A stretch of DNA of 64,000 bases from positions 2,604,001 to 2,668,000 of the forward strand of contig NZ_CP041696.1 of the NCBI RefSeq assembly GCF_007362955.1. Reading direction: 5' to 3'. How positions within the stretch are numbered: position 1 is the stretch's first letter; each line of letters opens with the position of its first letter. The stretch is from Lysinibacillus fusiformis. Lineage in GTDB: Bacteria > Bacillota > Bacilli > Bacillales_A > Planococcaceae. The position numbers were made by a program, and so were the translations under genes. Below are positions 44,962-53,285 of this stretch, piece by piece. Below the pieces are notes generated by a model that was not told the origin of the DNA, ran no database searches, and worked only from the letters and a program-made list of their open reading frames with translations.

Positions 44962-45066
44962 TGAAAATCGCTGATAGAAATGCAGTAATCGCCGATAGAA
45001 GAACAGTTATCGCTGATAGAACGGTCGGAATCGCTGATAGAAGAACAATTACCGCTGATAGAACCA
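44962..45066. repeat. 21-bp-period intergenic repeat array C (5 units)
   Basis: Cores g(c/c)(t/c)gata start at 44970, 44991, 45012, 45033 and 45054, all spaced exactly 21 bp. Linkers alternate (agaagaaca versus agaacggtc). The array lies between the acyltransferase terminator and, without any gap, the stop codon of the minus-strand DHHW gene at 45067. Confidence 0.9.
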
Positions 45067-46248
45067 TCACTCCGGCATCAACTTTAGATTTCGGTCGTTG
45101 TAGGCAAGCACGACATAGTCTGGTTTCATGCTTTGTAAATAGGAAATCACATCTTTTTCAAGATAACGTAAGTCTAAAATTGTTACTGTTTTAAAGTGAC
45201 TCGCTACATGAAATTGGATGGTGTTAAAGTAAGAATCCTTGATGACTACGAGGTGTTTGTCGCTGTCATAGTTTTCGTTTACAATCGTGAGCTCGGCAAA
45301 GTCCCGGCTATAGGCATCCGCATAATTCACTAACGCCTCAGGGTTCATTTGCTTGGCGCGACCATACACAGCCTCGTATGGAGCAGTGATGCCTTCTTCC
45401 ATTGTACCATCGTAAATTGTAAACTGTGTTGCAAACGATGCGGGCTCGTTGTAGCAAATCTGCTCATTGTTATCGACAGTCATATACAGGATTTTATTCC
45501 AAGAGCCAGCGAACTGATTTGGTAAGCAAAATGTATTGGCTTCATCGAATGGAATTGGCGTGATTGTTTCACCTAGTCGTGCACTTACTGTTTTCAACAA
45601 TGCCTCGTAGCCTGAGTATGCACCGCGCATTGTCCAGTGATGATCTGTTTTAAAGAAGTTTCGTTCTGCAGATAAGTCTTCTTTCATTTCATCATAGAGA
45701 CGTACATTGTCTACGCCGGCAGCTGTGACAAGCTCATGTAGTTTTGTGTTGTTGGCTATACCTGCATCGTCTGGCATATAGCTCGGGCTTGGCTCGCGTG
45801 AGTAAGTTGCTTTCGCAGGTAATGAATAAAAGGTAAAGGGTATATTTTTTTCTGCTAACCCTTTACTTAACTTCTGTAAATCAGTAGCGAAGGAGGCAAG
45901 CTCCTCTTCAGATTTTGCTGCGGCTGGCTTGGAAATAATCCAGCCGCTTTCATCATCGACTGCGTACTTATCGTTTAAATATGTTTTGCCCATAGCACGT
46001 TGGAAGAAGACGTAGTCGCGCATCCATGTATCACGTGCGGGGAATTGATCGGAAATATAGGATTCTACCTGTTTTGACCATTTCCCTGAAAAGATTTCTT
46101 GTAGACTCGGAGAAATATTTGCTGATTCTAACGGACGGTTCTCCATTTCAGATTGTGGACGATCCAGCGTTAACACATGCACGACGAAGCCACCGAAAAT
46201 GATGCAAAAAAAGGTAATTGGTAAAAGGTATGTTTGAATTTTTCGCAT
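45067..46248 (-). CDS. DHHW-family (AlgJ/AlgX-like) protein of a polysaccharide O-acetylation pair
   Basis: 393 residues. An N-terminal membrane anchor (LLPITFFCIIFGGFVVHVL) is followed by an extracytoplasmic SGNH-like domain with NFFKTDHHWTMRGAYSGYEA, the DHHW motif (Pfam PF14286) that carries the catalytic Asp and His, and VVIKDSYFNTIQFHVASHF. Such proteins take the acetyl group delivered by an MBOAT partner, encoded 10 bases upstream, and place it on extracellular sugars. Its terminator region is occupied by repeat array C. Confidence 0.85.
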   Translation of the reverse strand: MRKIQTYLLPITFFCIIFGGFVVHVLTLDRPQSEMENRPLESANISPSLQEIFSGKWSKQVESYISDQFPARDTWMRDYVFFQRAMGKTYLNDKYAVDDESGWIISKPAAAKSEEELASFATDLQKLSKGLAEKNIPFTFYSLPAKATYSREPSPSYMPDDAGIANNTKLHELVTAAGVDNVRLYDEMKEDLSAERNFFKTDHHWTMRGAYSGYEALLKTVSARLGETITPIPFDEANTFCLPNQFAGSWNKILYMTVDNNEQICYNEPASFATQFTIYDGTMEEGITAPYEAVYGRAKQMNPEALVNYADAYSRDFAELTIVNENYDSDKHLVVIKDSYFNTIQFHVASHFKTVTILDLRYLEKDVISYLQSMKPDYVVLAYNDRNLKLMPE

Positions 46249-46258
46249 GATGTCCCAC

Positions 46259-47683
46259 CTAGAATCTAAAGTAAATGAATGGATTATGGGTTGCGTTCAC
46301 TAAAAACATCGTGATAAATAGTAAAAGTGCGCCATAATAAATCGTTTGCGTAAGGCGTAATCCCCAGTCGAAAGAAGGGGAAGTAGACGCCTTTTGCTCA
46401 CTCCAATGTTGATAAAGTCGATAAATTGGTATCGCAAAAATAATCGCAACAATAAAGTAAATGGCATAATCTTTTGCCAGTAAAATGGTTTCATAATTAT
46501 AAAGCGGTACATCTGACAGCCCAAACATCGTTTTGATAAATGTGAAAGCATATGTAAAGTCATTCGCTCTAAAGAAAACCCAGCCAATCATGACAATTAT
46601 GAGTATGTAAATATGGCGCACTACACGTGGAATTCGTTCCAGCCACTTTAACAGCACCCATTTTTCAAGGCAGATTAATATACCGTAATAAAAGCCCCAT
46701 GCCATAAAGGTCCAGCTTGCCCCGTGCCAAAAGCCTGTTAACGTCCAGACGACTAGCAAGTTTCGATAAAGCTTCCATTCATGACTAACGCGGCTACCAC
46801 CCAGTGGAAAATAGACATAATCTCTAAACCAGCTACTGAGTGAAATATGCCAGCGACGCCAGAAGTCTGTCACGGATTGTGCAATATATGGATAGTTGAA
46901 GTTTTCTTCAAACTTGAATCCGAAAATGCGTGCTAAACCAATAGCCATATCGCTATAACCTGAGAAGTCAAAATAAATTTGCAGGGAGTACGCTAAAATC
47001 CCTATCCAAGCAGTACCGGTTGTCAAGTCGCCACCCGATAAGCTAAAGACGTGGTCGGCTACTTCGCCCATTGGATTGGCAATCAACACCTTTTTTGCTA
47101 AACCTTGCACGAAACGGCGTGTTCCAATCATCCAATCTTCTGCTGTGGAAAGACGTTTTTTAATTTGCTCGGCTACCGTTTGATAACGAACGATGGGCCC
47201 GGCTACAAGCTGTGGAAATAGTGTAATAAAAAGTGATAAGTCTAGAAAATTGCGTTGTGCTTTGACATCCTTACGATAGACATCGATGACATAGCTCAGT
47301 GCTTGGAATGTGTAAAAGGATATACCGATTGGTAGCGGCACTGACTGCCATTCGATTGGTTGCTCCAAGTAATTATTGAGGATGTCCACAAAAAAGCCAG
47401 CATATTTGTAATAGCCCAAGATGGCTAAGTTGCTAACGATGACTAACCAAAGTAGCGTTTTCCGTTTGGACTGTGAGACTGTATTTTCTATGACAATCCC
47501 TAGTACATAGTTTAGAAGAATCGAAAGCATCATTAACAATACATATTTCGGTTCGCCCCAGGCATAAAAGAACAAGCTGGCCAACAGTAATATCGTGTTG
47601 CGTAACATCTTTGGAGAGATGAAGTACACAATGAGTACTAATGGCAAAAAGACATATAAAAAAATAAGGCTACTAAAAACCAT
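46259..47683 (-). CDS. MBOAT-family O-acyltransferase (AlgI-like)
   Basis: 474 residues, about 11 membrane helices. LASLFFYAWGEPKYVLLMM, then LPIGISFYTFQALSYVIDVYR and the catalytic His in TLTGFWHGASWTFMAWG identify an AlgI/DltB-type MBOAT protein. It moves acetyl groups across the membrane for transfer to polysaccharide by the DHHW protein encoded directly downstream. The AlgI-type second motif and DHHW partner favour polysaccharide O-acetylation over D-alanylation of teichoic acid. Confidence 0.9.
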   Translation of the reverse strand: MVFSSLIFLYVFLPLVLIVYFISPKMLRNTILLLASLFFYAWGEPKYVLLMMLSILLNYVLGIVIENTVSQSKRKTLLWLVIVSNLAILGYYKYAGFFVDILNNYLEQPIEWQSVPLPIGISFYTFQALSYVIDVYRKDVKAQRNFLDLSLFITLFPQLVAGPIVRYQTVAEQIKKRLSTAEDWMIGTRRFVQGLAKKVLIANPMGEVADHVFSLSGGDLTTGTAWIGILAYSLQIYFDFSGYSDMAIGLARIFGFKFEENFNYPYIAQSVTDFWRRWHISLSSWFRDYVYFPLGGSRVSHEWKLYRNLLVVWTLTGFWHGASWTFMAWGFYYGILICLEKWVLLKWLERIPRVVRHIYILIIVMIGWVFFRANDFTYAFTFIKTMFGLSDVPLYNYETILLAKDYAIYFIVAIIFAIPIYRLYQHWSEQKASTSPSFDWGLRLTQTIYYGALLLFITMFLVNATHNPFIYFRF

Positions 47684-47754
47684 TCCTTCAAATCCCCATC
47701 CCTATTAATTCTAAAATTAGTTGTTGTTATTGTTGATCGCAAGTATGCTTAGAA

Positions 47755-47817
47755 CCGTTGTAATCGCCGATAAGATCGCGACAATAGCTGATAGAAACAG
47801 GCGAATTGCCGATAACT
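47755..47817. repeat. 21-bp-period intergenic repeat array D (3 units)
   Basis: Cores start at 47766 (gccgata), 47787 (gctgata) and 47808 (gccgata), spaced 21 and 21. This is the only array in the window located upstream of genes on both sides (MBOAT gene to the left, second S-layer gene to the right). Confidence 0.8.
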
Positions 47818-48105
47818 GGTTGATTTCTAAAGGTAATTCATGAATAAATTACCTACTTTATTGTAACTTAAATTCACTATTTGTTCACTAATTGATTGTC
47901 CAGTGAATTTTTTTTTGAGCTAGTGGAAAAAACTATATTGGTCATATAGGAGGATATTTCATTGTAATATATGTGAAATATGTATTGTTTGTTGGAAAAC
48001 TAACGAGAATCCGTTGTGCATATGCACATAATTTAAATCCAATAAGAGGTTATAAACCCTTTAAACATCTAGAATTACCACATCTTTCATTCCATATATT
48101 GCACT
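47818..48105. other. Long upstream region of the second S-layer gene
   Basis: AT-rich. TATTTCA/TGAAATA forms a small inverted repeat near 47965-47990, and TGTGCATATGCACA is a perfect 14-bp palindrome at 48015-48028. No reading frame with a start site. Confidence 0.45.
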
Positions 48106-48135
48106 TTGAAATGTGCATTCTACTTCTCTTATAAT
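48106..48135 (+). promoter_or_regulatory. Promoter of the second S-layer gene
   Basis: TTGAAA (48106-48111), 18-base spacer, TATAAT (48130-48135). The transcript leader is about 40 bases and carries AGGAGGT before ATG 48184. Confidence 0.8.
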
Positions 48136-48183
48136 ATAGTCGTAGTCACAGAAGTGGCTAATTTATCTAGGAGGTATTTGCAC

Positions 48184-51100
48184 ATGAAACAAAAATATAG
48201 TAAATGGGTTGTCGGCGCAGCATCAGCGGCCCTAGTAGCATCAGCAATCGTACCAGTAGCAAGCGCAGCAAGCTTTTCTGATATTGAAGACAATGACCAT
48301 AAGGATGCGATTTTAGCATTAGCAGAAGCTGAAATCGTAGGTGGCTATCCAGACGGTACGTTCAAACCTAACGCAGTTGTTACTCGCGGCAATGTAACGA
48401 AATTCTTAGGGAAATGGTTAGTATCTGAAAACTACGAAATTCCTGCAGACTATGCAACAGAAGCTCGTTTCACTGACTTACCAACTACAGCACCAGACAA
48501 AGAGTTATTACAATATGCAGCACTTGTGAAAGATTCAGGCGTTTTCAAAGGCTCTAACAACAAATTAATGCATACAAATAACATGTCTCGTGAACAAATG
48601 GCAGTGGTTTTAGTACGTGCCATTAAAACTGTTTACAACGTAGATTTAGTAGCTGATTACAAAGAATCAGATTTCAAATCTACAATCACTGATTTAGATA
48701 ATGCTACAGCTGAAGAAAACCGTGAAGCAATCATCGCGTTAGAGTATGCAGGACTTACAAACGTAAAAGCGTTCAATCCTAAAAATTCTTTAACACGTGG
48801 TCAATTTGCATCATTCTTAAACCGTACAATTACAAACCTTGCTGAAGAAACTTTAACTGTGAAAGCAGTAACAGTTGTAGATGCAACAACATTAGAAGTA
48901 ACTTTATCGGATGATACAAAACATACGGTAACATTAGAAACTGCTCTTCCAGAAAACAAAGAGACTAAAGTAGACTTCGTGATCGATGGAAATTCTTATT
49001 CAGCTGTAGTTACATATGAAGTAGCTGAGTTAAACGTAAAATCTGTTGATGCTGTTAATGCAAAAACTTTAGCAGTAACATTCAACAAAGCTGTTGACAC
49101 TGAAAAAGCTAAATTTGAACTTAAAAAAGATGGCTTTAAATCAAACTTCTCTTCAATTACTTGGAACGAAGATAAAACAGTTGCAACAATCGAATTAACA
49201 AGCAAAATCACTAAAGGTGAATTTACAGTTAGCGTTTCTGGTCTTTCAGATCAAGTAGTAACTGGTTCTGTGAAAACAGAAGACGAAAAAGTAGCTGGTA
49301 TTGAAGTTCTTGGCGAAGTAGCGCCATCAACTGGTGCGACAACTGCAACAATTGGTTACCACGTTACAAACCAATACGGTGAAGATATCACGAAATTAAA
49401 TTCTTCTTCGTTAACACTTTCTGCAGCAGGTGCTGATTCAGCAGTTGCAAACGCAGATGGTTCAATCTCAATCACTAAAGCTGCTGGTCTTAAAGAAGGC
49501 GACAAAGTTGTACTTACAGTGATCCATGGTTCAACTGCAACAACAACTACAAAAACAGTAACTGTTTCAGCTAAAACTGTTGTTTCTGAAGCAACTATTG
49601 GTACGCTTTACAACAAAGATGGCAAAACTTTAACTGAAGATGCAGATTTAGCAAAAGACAAATTCTATCTTCCGGTAACTGTGAAAGACCAGTACGGTAA
49701 AGAAATTACTGATTTAAACCGTTTAAATGGTGCTAACGCTGAGGTTCTTGTAACAAACACAAACCAAGCTGTTGCAACATTTGGTGCGTTTGAAAAACAA
49801 ACAATCGACGGTAAAGATGTAATCGTTCTTCCTGTTGCTAGCATTGTAGCTTCAGGTGACACAAACGTAATTGTAATCGCTAAAGCAACAGGTAAAAATG
49901 CACAAGCAGCAGTTAAAGTTGCTGAAGGTGTACGTGCTGATTCAGTTACATTAGCAGCACCAACAAAAGTTGTTACTGCTGGAGCGGATATCTTATTCCC
50001 ATTATCTGTATTAGATAAACAAGGTAATGCGATTAAAGAAACTGTTGCTTTAAACGGTTCTAAAGGTATCACAATTACAGGTGGTACATTATTCGAAAAA
50101 GACGGCGAACTTTTTGCTAAAGTAGCTGCTGGTAGCGTAGTAGAAAGCACACCAGTAACAGTGGTTGTTACTTCTTCAACTGGTAAAGTTGCTACTCAAA
50201 CAGTTATCCCTAAAGCAGCAACTGCACCAAAAGTAATCACTGGCTTAGATAGCAAAGTAAGCACTTCTATCCGTGAATTAACTGGCGCTAAAGTTGACAT
50301 TACAGCAAAAGACATCGTAGTTGAAGACCAATTCGGTCAAGTAATCTCTACTGATGAACTTCTTGCGAAACTTGCTACAGCTGATTACACAATCCAACCA
50401 TTCACAGATGCTGATGCACCATTTACTGTAAGTGGTGAAATCAAAGATGCTACTACTAACAAAATCACAGTAACTTACAAAGCTGGAGCAACAAAAACAG
50501 CTGCTAATGTTACGTTCAAACTTGTAAAAATCTCTGATAGCACTGCTGTAGAAGCAAGCTCTTATTCTAAACAATTCTCAGTAGTGAAAGATAGTTCTTT
50601 TGCTTCTTATAAAGTAGAAGATATCAAACCTATCTATGTAACTGGTGATAATACTACTGGCTATGCAATCCCAGCTGGGTATGGTAAAGACATTGTTGTT
50701 AAAGCAGTAACAGGTAATGGCGGAGAGGTTACTCTTGAAGCAGGTTCTGATTACACTGTGAAATCTACAGTTCTTTCAAACGTAGCAGATGGCGATATTA
50801 CGACAACTGATGCAGCAACTGTTGACTTCGATAAAGATGCAAAAACTGCAACTGCAAAAGTAACGATTACAATCAATGCTACTGGTGAAGAAATCGTTAA
50901 AGATGTAACATTCTCTAACGTTGCTCCAACAGTAGAAAAAGTAGCTGTTGTTGAAAACAATAAAGCTGCTGCATACATTGCAGGCGAAACAGTTAACTTT
51001 GTAACGACAAGCTCATATAATGTAGCATCTAACTACAACCTAGATGCATTCTTCCAATTAGCTGATGTAGTTGTCACTGACCAATACGGTGTAATGGCAA

Positions 51101-51342
51101 CAGTTGCTGAAGCTGATGATGCTGGAAATAGCATTGTTAAAGGTCAAGCGAAATTTAACGGCGTTGCAACAGCTACTACAACATTAACATTATCTAAAGT
51201 TTCTGGTGATGTTGTGTTCAGTGCAAACGGTACAACTGCTGCATCTGCAACAGGTAAAGCAAACGATGTATTTAATGCTCGTGTAAATATCGGTGGTCAA
51301 AGCGCAACTCCTGTAAAAGTTACAGCAAAAGTTGACTTCTAA
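48184..51342 (+). CDS. Second S-layer-type protein with three SLH domains
   Basis: 1052 residues. Signal peptide MKQKYSKWVVGAASAALVAS ending IVPVASA, then three SLH domains to about residue 215 (FSDIEDNDHKDAILALAEAE, GGYPDGTFKPNAVVTRGNV). The rest is repetitive beta-rich sequence with SLAP/Ig-type modules (for example LNVKSVDAVNAKTLAVTFNK). The N-terminal 200 residues clearly parallel the first S-layer protein; the C-terminal parts differ. ATG 48184 follows AGGAGGT. Strong promoter and terminator suggest it is expressed. It could be an alternative or minor lattice protein. Confidence 0.9.
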   Translation: MKQKYSKWVVGAASAALVASAIVPVASAASFSDIEDNDHKDAILALAEAEIVGGYPDGTFKPNAVVTRGNVTKFLGKWLVSENYEIPADYATEARFTDLPTTAPDKELLQYAALVKDSGVFKGSNNKLMHTNNMSREQMAVVLVRAIKTVYNVDLVADYKESDFKSTITDLDNATAEENREAIIALEYAGLTNVKAFNPKNSLTRGQFASFLNRTITNLAEETLTVKAVTVVDATTLEVTLSDDTKHTVTLETALPENKETKVDFVIDGNSYSAVVTYEVAELNVKSVDAVNAKTLAVTFNKAVDTEKAKFELKKDGFKSNFSSITWNEDKTVATIELTSKITKGEFTVSVSGLSDQVVTGSVKTEDEKVAGIEVLGEVAPSTGATTATIGYHVTNQYGEDITKLNSSSLTLSAAGADSAVANADGSISITKAAGLKEGDKVVLTVIHGSTATTTTKTVTVSAKTVVSEATIGTLYNKDGKTLTEDADLAKDKFYLPVTVKDQYGKEITDLNRLNGANAEVLVTNTNQAVATFGAFEKQTIDGKDVIVLPVASIVASGDTNVIVIAKATGKNAQAAVKVAEGVRADSVTLAAPTKVVTAGADILFPLSVLDKQGNAIKETVALNGSKGITITGGTLFEKDGELFAKVAAGSVVESTPVTVVVTSSTGKVATQTVIPKAATAPKVITGLDSKVSTSIRELTGAKVDITAKDIVVEDQFGQVISTDELLAKLATADYTIQPFTDADAPFTVSGEIKDATTNKITVTYKAGATKTAANVTFKLVKISDSTAVEASSYSKQFSVVKDSSFASYKVEDIKPIYVTGDNTTGYAIPAGYGKDIVVKAVTGNGGEVTLEAGSDYTVKSTVLSNVADGDITTTDAATVDFDKDAKTATAKVTITINATGEEIVKDVTFSNVAPTVEKVAVVENNKAAAYIAGETVNFVTTSSYNVASNYNLDAFFQLADVVVTDQYGVMATVAEADDAGNSIVKGQAKFNGVATATTTLTLSKVSGDVVFSANGTTAASATGKANDVFNARVNIGGQSATPVKVTAKVDF

Positions 51343-51377
51343 TCTCTGATTTAAACATGATTTTATAAGCGATTTAG

Positions 51378-51421
51378 ACAGTGGAAAGTTCGATTCAATC
51401 GAACTCTCCACTGTTTTTTTT
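51378..51421 (+). terminator. Terminator of the second S-layer gene
   Basis: A long stem ACAGTGGAAAGTTCGAT (51378-51394) with ATCGAACTCTCCACTGT (51398-51414), one mismatch, followed by eight T. Confidence 0.92.
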
Positions 51422-51521
51422 GTAGTGTTTTCAAATTTTTTTGGAATGGTACTAGATACGGATAATACTGTGCAAGAATGATTGCAAAGAAATATATTTT
51501 CTATGGAAGATTCTGAATATT

Positions 51522-51550
51522 TTGGTACTGTTTAAGCGTATTGTTATAGT
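51522..51550 (+). promoter_or_regulatory. Promoter of the 51584 SLH gene
   Basis: TTGGTA (51522-51527), 17-base spacer, TATAGT (51545-51550), with TG one base before the -10 (extended -10). The ATG is 34 bases downstream. Confidence 0.6.
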
Positions 51551-51583
51551 ATGATTGATAAAAAGGGTTGAGGGGTTGAGCGG

Positions 51584-53083
51584 ATGAAGAAACATAAACA
51601 GTTTCAGGGTGCATTAATTGCAGCGCTAGTGACAAGTGCCATTGTAGTAGTACCCACTGCACAGGCCGCAGAGGGATTTAGTGATGTTGATTTTTCTAAG
51701 GAATACGGTACTGCTGTGAAGGATTTAGCGGAACGAGGTATTATCAATGGTTACGCAGACGGAACTTTTAAGCCATTCGCTGAAGTTACCCGTGGACAAG
51801 CGGCAAAAATCTTAGCGGGTTTATTGCAACTTGATACAACAAAAGTAGAAGATCCAAAATTCACCGATTTGCAGCCGAATGATGAATATTACGGAGCTAT
51901 TGCAACCTTATATAATGAAGGAATTGCGTCAGGCTTTGCGGATGGCAGCTTTGGTGTCAATCAACCTATTACACGTGAACAGCTGGCTAGCATGCTCACG
52001 AAAGCTTATCAATTAGATAATTACGGATACGAACAGACATTACCGTTCACGGATGTGGTTAAATTTTCAGAGACTTACTATGCAGTGGGTCCTTTATACG
52101 AGCATAATATTACGAATGGTGTCACAGAGACTACATTCGGTTTAAAAGAAACCGTGAAGCGTTCTCAGTTGGCCTTATTTATCAAGCGTATGGAGGCTAT
52201 GCAGGCTAATCGTGTCTTCCAAGAATTTAAAACAAAAGACTTTGGAGCGGATTATCTCGAAGCGTTCTCTTACAATAATTGGACGGAGGATGAGGAACAG
52301 GAATTTTTCCGTATACTTCATTCGAATGAAGGTGTGAAAATTGAGGCGTTACGCGAGGGCTCTGGCTACTTTGTGCTTACAGGCTATAAAATCGATAACG
52401 AAGAAAACTATGAAGTAGTCGAATCTCAAAAATATAAGATTGTGATTACAGAAGTAGATGGGAAGTTACAAATGAATTGCCAGCAAACCGATGAGATAGC
52501 ACCAAGTACATCGCTGTTTTTTGAAGAAGATTTAGGCTTTAATCCAAAGCATATCAAGTTAACAACTGCAGCCGGTCATGCAGTGAGTGAAAAAGTTTAT
52601 GCCTATCAGCCATTTAATTATGACGGTTGGGATGAGGAAAGTATTCCAAAAGGGGCAAGCTACGCACTGAAGTTAATGCAGGCTGGTGATTACATTGCTA
52701 CATTCTCTGATGATGCTGGCAAATCTGTACGCGTAGGCATTCATGCCGAAACAGACGGCTATGATTTATATACATCACATGCTGTAGAGAAAAGTAGTGT
52801 ATTCATACCGAAGAGTGAAGTGGGCTTTGCTGTCACTGATTTTAAAATTGAACAGTACACGGGGGCTGTTCATGATCATAAAATTATTGATGTTACATTG
52901 TCACCAGAGGGTGTAACCGTAAACAGAGCGGGCAAAGGAGATGCAATTTTTGCCATTCGTTTGATTGGAGCAAACGGGGAAAAGCTATACATGCACGGCA
53001 TGATCTATGAGTTAAGTGGTGTTACGTCGATGTACTATGAACTGTCAACACAGCAGGAAATGGAAGGATCATTTAACTATTAA
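51584..53083 (+). CDS. SLH-domain surface protein, 499 residues
   Basis: Signal peptide MKKHKQFQGALIAALVTSAI ending PTAQA. Three SLH domains at about 30-210: EGFSDVDFSKEYGTAVKDLA with GYADGTFKPFAEVTRGQAAK, then FTDLQPNDEYYGAIATLYN and a third ending VKRSQLALFIKRME. The C-terminal 290 residues are acidic and not recognised; they include an early helical part and later beta-type sequence. It is exported and wall-bound. The gene ends just before repeat array E and a strong terminator. Confidence 0.88.
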   Translation: MKKHKQFQGALIAALVTSAIVVVPTAQAAEGFSDVDFSKEYGTAVKDLAERGIINGYADGTFKPFAEVTRGQAAKILAGLLQLDTTKVEDPKFTDLQPNDEYYGAIATLYNEGIASGFADGSFGVNQPITREQLASMLTKAYQLDNYGYEQTLPFTDVVKFSETYYAVGPLYEHNITNGVTETTFGLKETVKRSQLALFIKRMEAMQANRVFQEFKTKDFGADYLEAFSYNNWTEDEEQEFFRILHSNEGVKIEALREGSGYFVLTGYKIDNEENYEVVESQKYKIVITEVDGKLQMNCQQTDEIAPSTSLFFEEDLGFNPKHIKLTTAAGHAVSEKVYAYQPFNYDGWDEESIPKGASYALKLMQAGDYIATFSDDAGKSVRVGIHAETDGYDLYTSHAVEKSSVFIPKSEVGFAVTDFKIEQYTGAVHDHKIIDVTLSPEGVTVNRAGKGDAIFAIRLIGANGEKLYMHGMIYELSGVTSMYYELSTQQEMEGSFNY

Positions 53084-53086
53084 TAG

Positions 53087-53226
53087 AAATAAACTGATAG
53101 ACTGTCGGTTATCGCTGATAGAGTGTGGAATATAGCTGATAGACTGCCGGTTATCGCTGATAGGGTGTGGAATATCGCCGATAGCCCGTGGATAATCGCC
53201 GCTAGCATATAACATATCGCTACTAA
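53087..53226. repeat. 21-bp-period intergenic repeat array E (7 units)
   Basis: Cores start at 53093 (actgata), 53114, 53135, 53156, 53177, 53198 (gccgcta) and 53219 (gctacta): six spacings of exactly 21. Linkers alternate between gactgccggtt-like and gtgtggaat-like, giving a 42-bp super-period in the first four units. Conservation fades towards the right end. Confidence 0.92.
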
Positions 53227-53250
53227 AAATCCTAGATAATTAGAATAATA

Positions 53251-53282
53251 GAAAACCTCCCCGCGCGCGGGGAGGTTTTCAT
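53251..53282. terminator. GC-rich bidirectional terminator
   Basis: A perfect 30-bp palindrome GAAAACCTCCCCGCG with its complement (53251-53280), T-rich on both ends when read from either side. It separates the convergent SLH gene and the HlyD-like gene. Confidence 0.9.
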
Positions 53283-53285
53283 ATT

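Noticed and set aside
15540..53226. CRISPR arrays
   Set aside because: Period of 21 bp is too short for repeat plus spacer, the variable part is only about 9-10 bases and alternates between two types, and no cas genes are in the window.
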